Assembly (NCBI GenBank): GCA_947169755.1
Contig: CAMVQX010000027.1
Coordinates: 1 to 14,327 of the forward strand
Source: an uncultured bacterium
GTDB taxonomy: Bacteria > Cyanobacteriota > Vampirovibrionia > Gastranaerophilales > Gastranaerophilaceae
Reading direction: 5' to 3'
DNA: 14,327 nucleotides
Under the pieces are notes generated by a model. It did not search any database. It had not been told where the DNA came from and saw only the letters and a program-made list of their open reading frames with translations. Below, in pieces: positions 12,850 to 14,327 of the stretch; the first letter of the stretch is position 1, and each line of letters starts with the position of its first letter. Made by a program: the position numbers and the translations under genes.

Positions 12850-14327
12850 ATGGCTTTGATGAAAAATGATAAAAAGATTTTAGTTGCAGCAGTTTTAGGT
12901 TTAATGGCATTTTCAGGCAATAGCGTAAAGGCCGAATCTGATTATGCCGGGTTAAAAGCTGCAATTGCAAATGCTACACAAAATACAGAATATACATACA
13001 ATCTTGAAAATTCTATATCAGGAGATTCAGCCCTAGGTACAATGCAAGGAACGGGTTACGCTCTTACAATCGACGGACATAGTTTCGGTATTAGCGGGAA
13101 TGGCGAGGTCGAAGGTATACGTGTTCAAGAAGGTCAATCCTTAATCCTCAAAAACATCGGTGCATATACAACAACGGTAAACAATGATGGAAAAGTTACT
13201 TCGGTATCTGTTACTGATTCTATGAACGGGTTTAAATCTCCGGATATTACCCTGTTTGGTGCAGTTTACAATAATGGTACAGCGGCTGTAACTAATTCAG
13301 TGTTTTCAAATAATACCGGTAGATGGGGTGGTGCTTTAAATAACGGCGGCACTATTTCAATTAATAATTCTGTTTTTGCCGGAAACATTTCTACTCATAA
13401 TAGTGATGGCTCAAATGATGAGGGTGGCGGTGCTTTGCATAATAAAAGCAACGCTACAATAACAAATTCTATATTCTATGGAAACAAGGCAAAAGCTGGG
13501 GGTGCTATCTATAATAATAAAAATGGTGTAATATCATTGATTGATAATTCACAGTTTGTAAATAACGAATTATTCTCACCTGCTAGCTCCGGTAATTTTA
13601 GAAATTTTACAGGTGGTGCTATTCATAATGCAGGTGAAATAGATAAAATTACAAACTCTTATTTTTCAGGTAACAAAACCTACAACCAAGGTGCTGCGAT
13701 ATCAAACTTTAAACATATAGGTGAAATTAGTAATACCATAATTGAGAATAATATATCAACTACCCAGGTGAATAATGCTTTAGGTGGTGCTATATATAAC
13801 TATCACAAGGCTACAGGTATTGATAAAATTTCCAATGTAAGTATATTGAACAACACATGTGACGGTATAAATTCTAATGCATTAATTCAAGAAATAATAG
13901 ATTCTAAAATCTCCGGCAATAGCGGATACGGAATTCAACTGGATTCTAACGGAAATATAACAACTATTGAAAATACCGAAATATCTAATAACACATTAGG
14001 CGGTATAAGGATTAAAGGCGAAGTCGCAATTGAATTAATTAAAAATTCATCTTTTTTGAATAATGGTGGTGATCTGAATAATGCAGGTGCTATTTGGCTA
14101 AATAAGAAAAATATGAAAATACAAGCCGACAATGGTACAACTATTTTTAAAGGCAATAGAGATAAAGGTAATCCTGCAGGAATTTGGGTAAATACAGGAG
14201 GTACAGTACTAACTCTTGATCAAATAAATTCAGGACATATGTATTTTTATGATCCGATTAAAGGTAGCAACAATTTCTATAATGTAAATATTACAGGTGA
14301 CGGTACAGGTACTTTGCATTTGTATAA
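12850..14327 (+). CDS. Exported Pmp-like β-helix surface protein, C-terminus beyond window
   Basis: An open frame of at least 492 codons reaching the window end. The N-terminus is a Sec signal peptide (KNDKKILVAAVLGLMAFSG, cut near VKA at about 26). The mature part is rich in Asn, Gly, Ser and Thr and built of short β-strand rungs typical of right-handed β-helix passengers. From about residue 138 it repeats the pairs FxxN and GGA[ILV]: FSNN 152, GGAL 160, FAGN 176, GGAL 193, FYGN 209, GGAI 217, GGAI 255, FSGN and GAAI 281, GGAI 312. These are the marks of chlamydial Pmp-type autotransporters and similar adhesins. A C-terminal barrel or other anchor would lie outside the window and cannot be confirmed. 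The ATG at 12850 has GAGGA 3 bases before it; the ATG at 12859 is an in-frame alternative with spacing that is too long. Almost no Cys is present, as usual for exported passengers. Confidence 0.88.
   Translation, partial: MALMKNDKKILVAAVLGLMAFSGNSVKAESDYAGLKAAIANATQNTEYTYNLENSISGDSALGTMQGTGYALTIDGHSFGISGNGEVEGIRVQEGQSLILKNIGAYTTTVNNDGKVTSVSVTDSMNGFKSPDITLFGAVYNNGTAAVTNSVFSNNTGRWGGALNNGGTISINNSVFAGNISTHNSDGSNDEGGGALHNKSNATITNSIFYGNKAKAGGAIYNNKNGVISLIDNSQFVNNELFSPASSGNFRNFTGGAIHNAGEIDKITNSYFSGNKTYNQGAAISNFKHIGEISNTIIENNISTTQVNNALGGAIYNYHKATGIDKISNVSILNNTCDGINSNALIQEIIDSKISGNSGYGIQLDSNGNITTIENTEISNNTLGGIRIKGEVAIELIKNSSFLNNGGDLNNAGAIWLNKKNMKIQADNGTTIFKGNRDKGNPAGIWVNTGGTVLTLDQINSGHMYFYDPIKGSNNFYNVNITGDGTGTLHLY

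Noticed and set aside
13935..14156. Minus-strand 73-codon hydrophobic frame inside the β-helix gene
   Set aside because: Antisense shadow of a continuous repeat-bearing frame; no ribosome site.
1..14327. CRISPR array, tRNA, insertion sequence, phage or conjugation genes
   Set aside because: No regular repeat-spacer pattern, no cloverleaf-like stretch, no transposase, integrase or structural phage gene was found on either strand.

Overview
The window is AT-rich DNA of one consistent base and codon style, carrying complete genes on both strands and one cut gene at each end. I see no tRNA, rRNA, CRISPR array, transposase or integrase, so it reads as chromosomal rather than mobile. A gut-type lineage of Vampirovibrionia (Melainabacteria, Gastranaerophilales-like) is my best guess. 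It rests on low GC, Sec signal peptides, a Pmp-like β-helix surface protein and a short N-terminal TFxG-type motif in two proteins that I associate with that group. This placement is inference.

Left part (1-4114, all minus strand). An operon-like series runs right to left: a secreted 382-residue envelope protein, then after an 80-base gap a BlaI/MecI-type repressor, a 120-residue unknown protein (ATGA overlap), a secreted serpin-like protein (5-base gap) and radA (2-base gap), which is cut by the window edge. Three TTACA/TGTAA-type boxes spaced 26 bases apart sit before the repressor and look like its own operator. No BlaR1/MecR1 sensor protease is present.

Middle part (4114-6293). Two back-to-back consensus promoters drive the 382-residue gene and a 103-residue helical protein. 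Both place the predicted transcription start on the A of the start codon, so both mRNAs are probably leaderless. A 57-residue gene shares its stop region with the 103-residue gene. Next come a CHAP-domain amidase with an odd Phe/Asn-rich N-terminus, a small secreted protein, and a strong bidirectional terminator.

Centre (5925-8773, minus strand). A GH35 β-galactosidase and a 122-residue β-rich partner form a two-gene operon. The promoter is again placed for a leaderless mRNA and has a three-half-site palindrome over its -35 box. This moves the start to an ATG 36 bases inside the longest open frame.

Right part (8875-14327). Two unknown proteins with the N-terminal TFG/VTFTG motif lie on the plus strand, the first followed by a clear terminator. 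The second converges, with a 14-base overlap, on a minus-strand operon of an Isf-like iron-sulfur flavoprotein and a cation diffusion facilitator. Diverging from that operon is a large exported β-helix protein with GGA[IL] and FxxN repeats, open to the window end.
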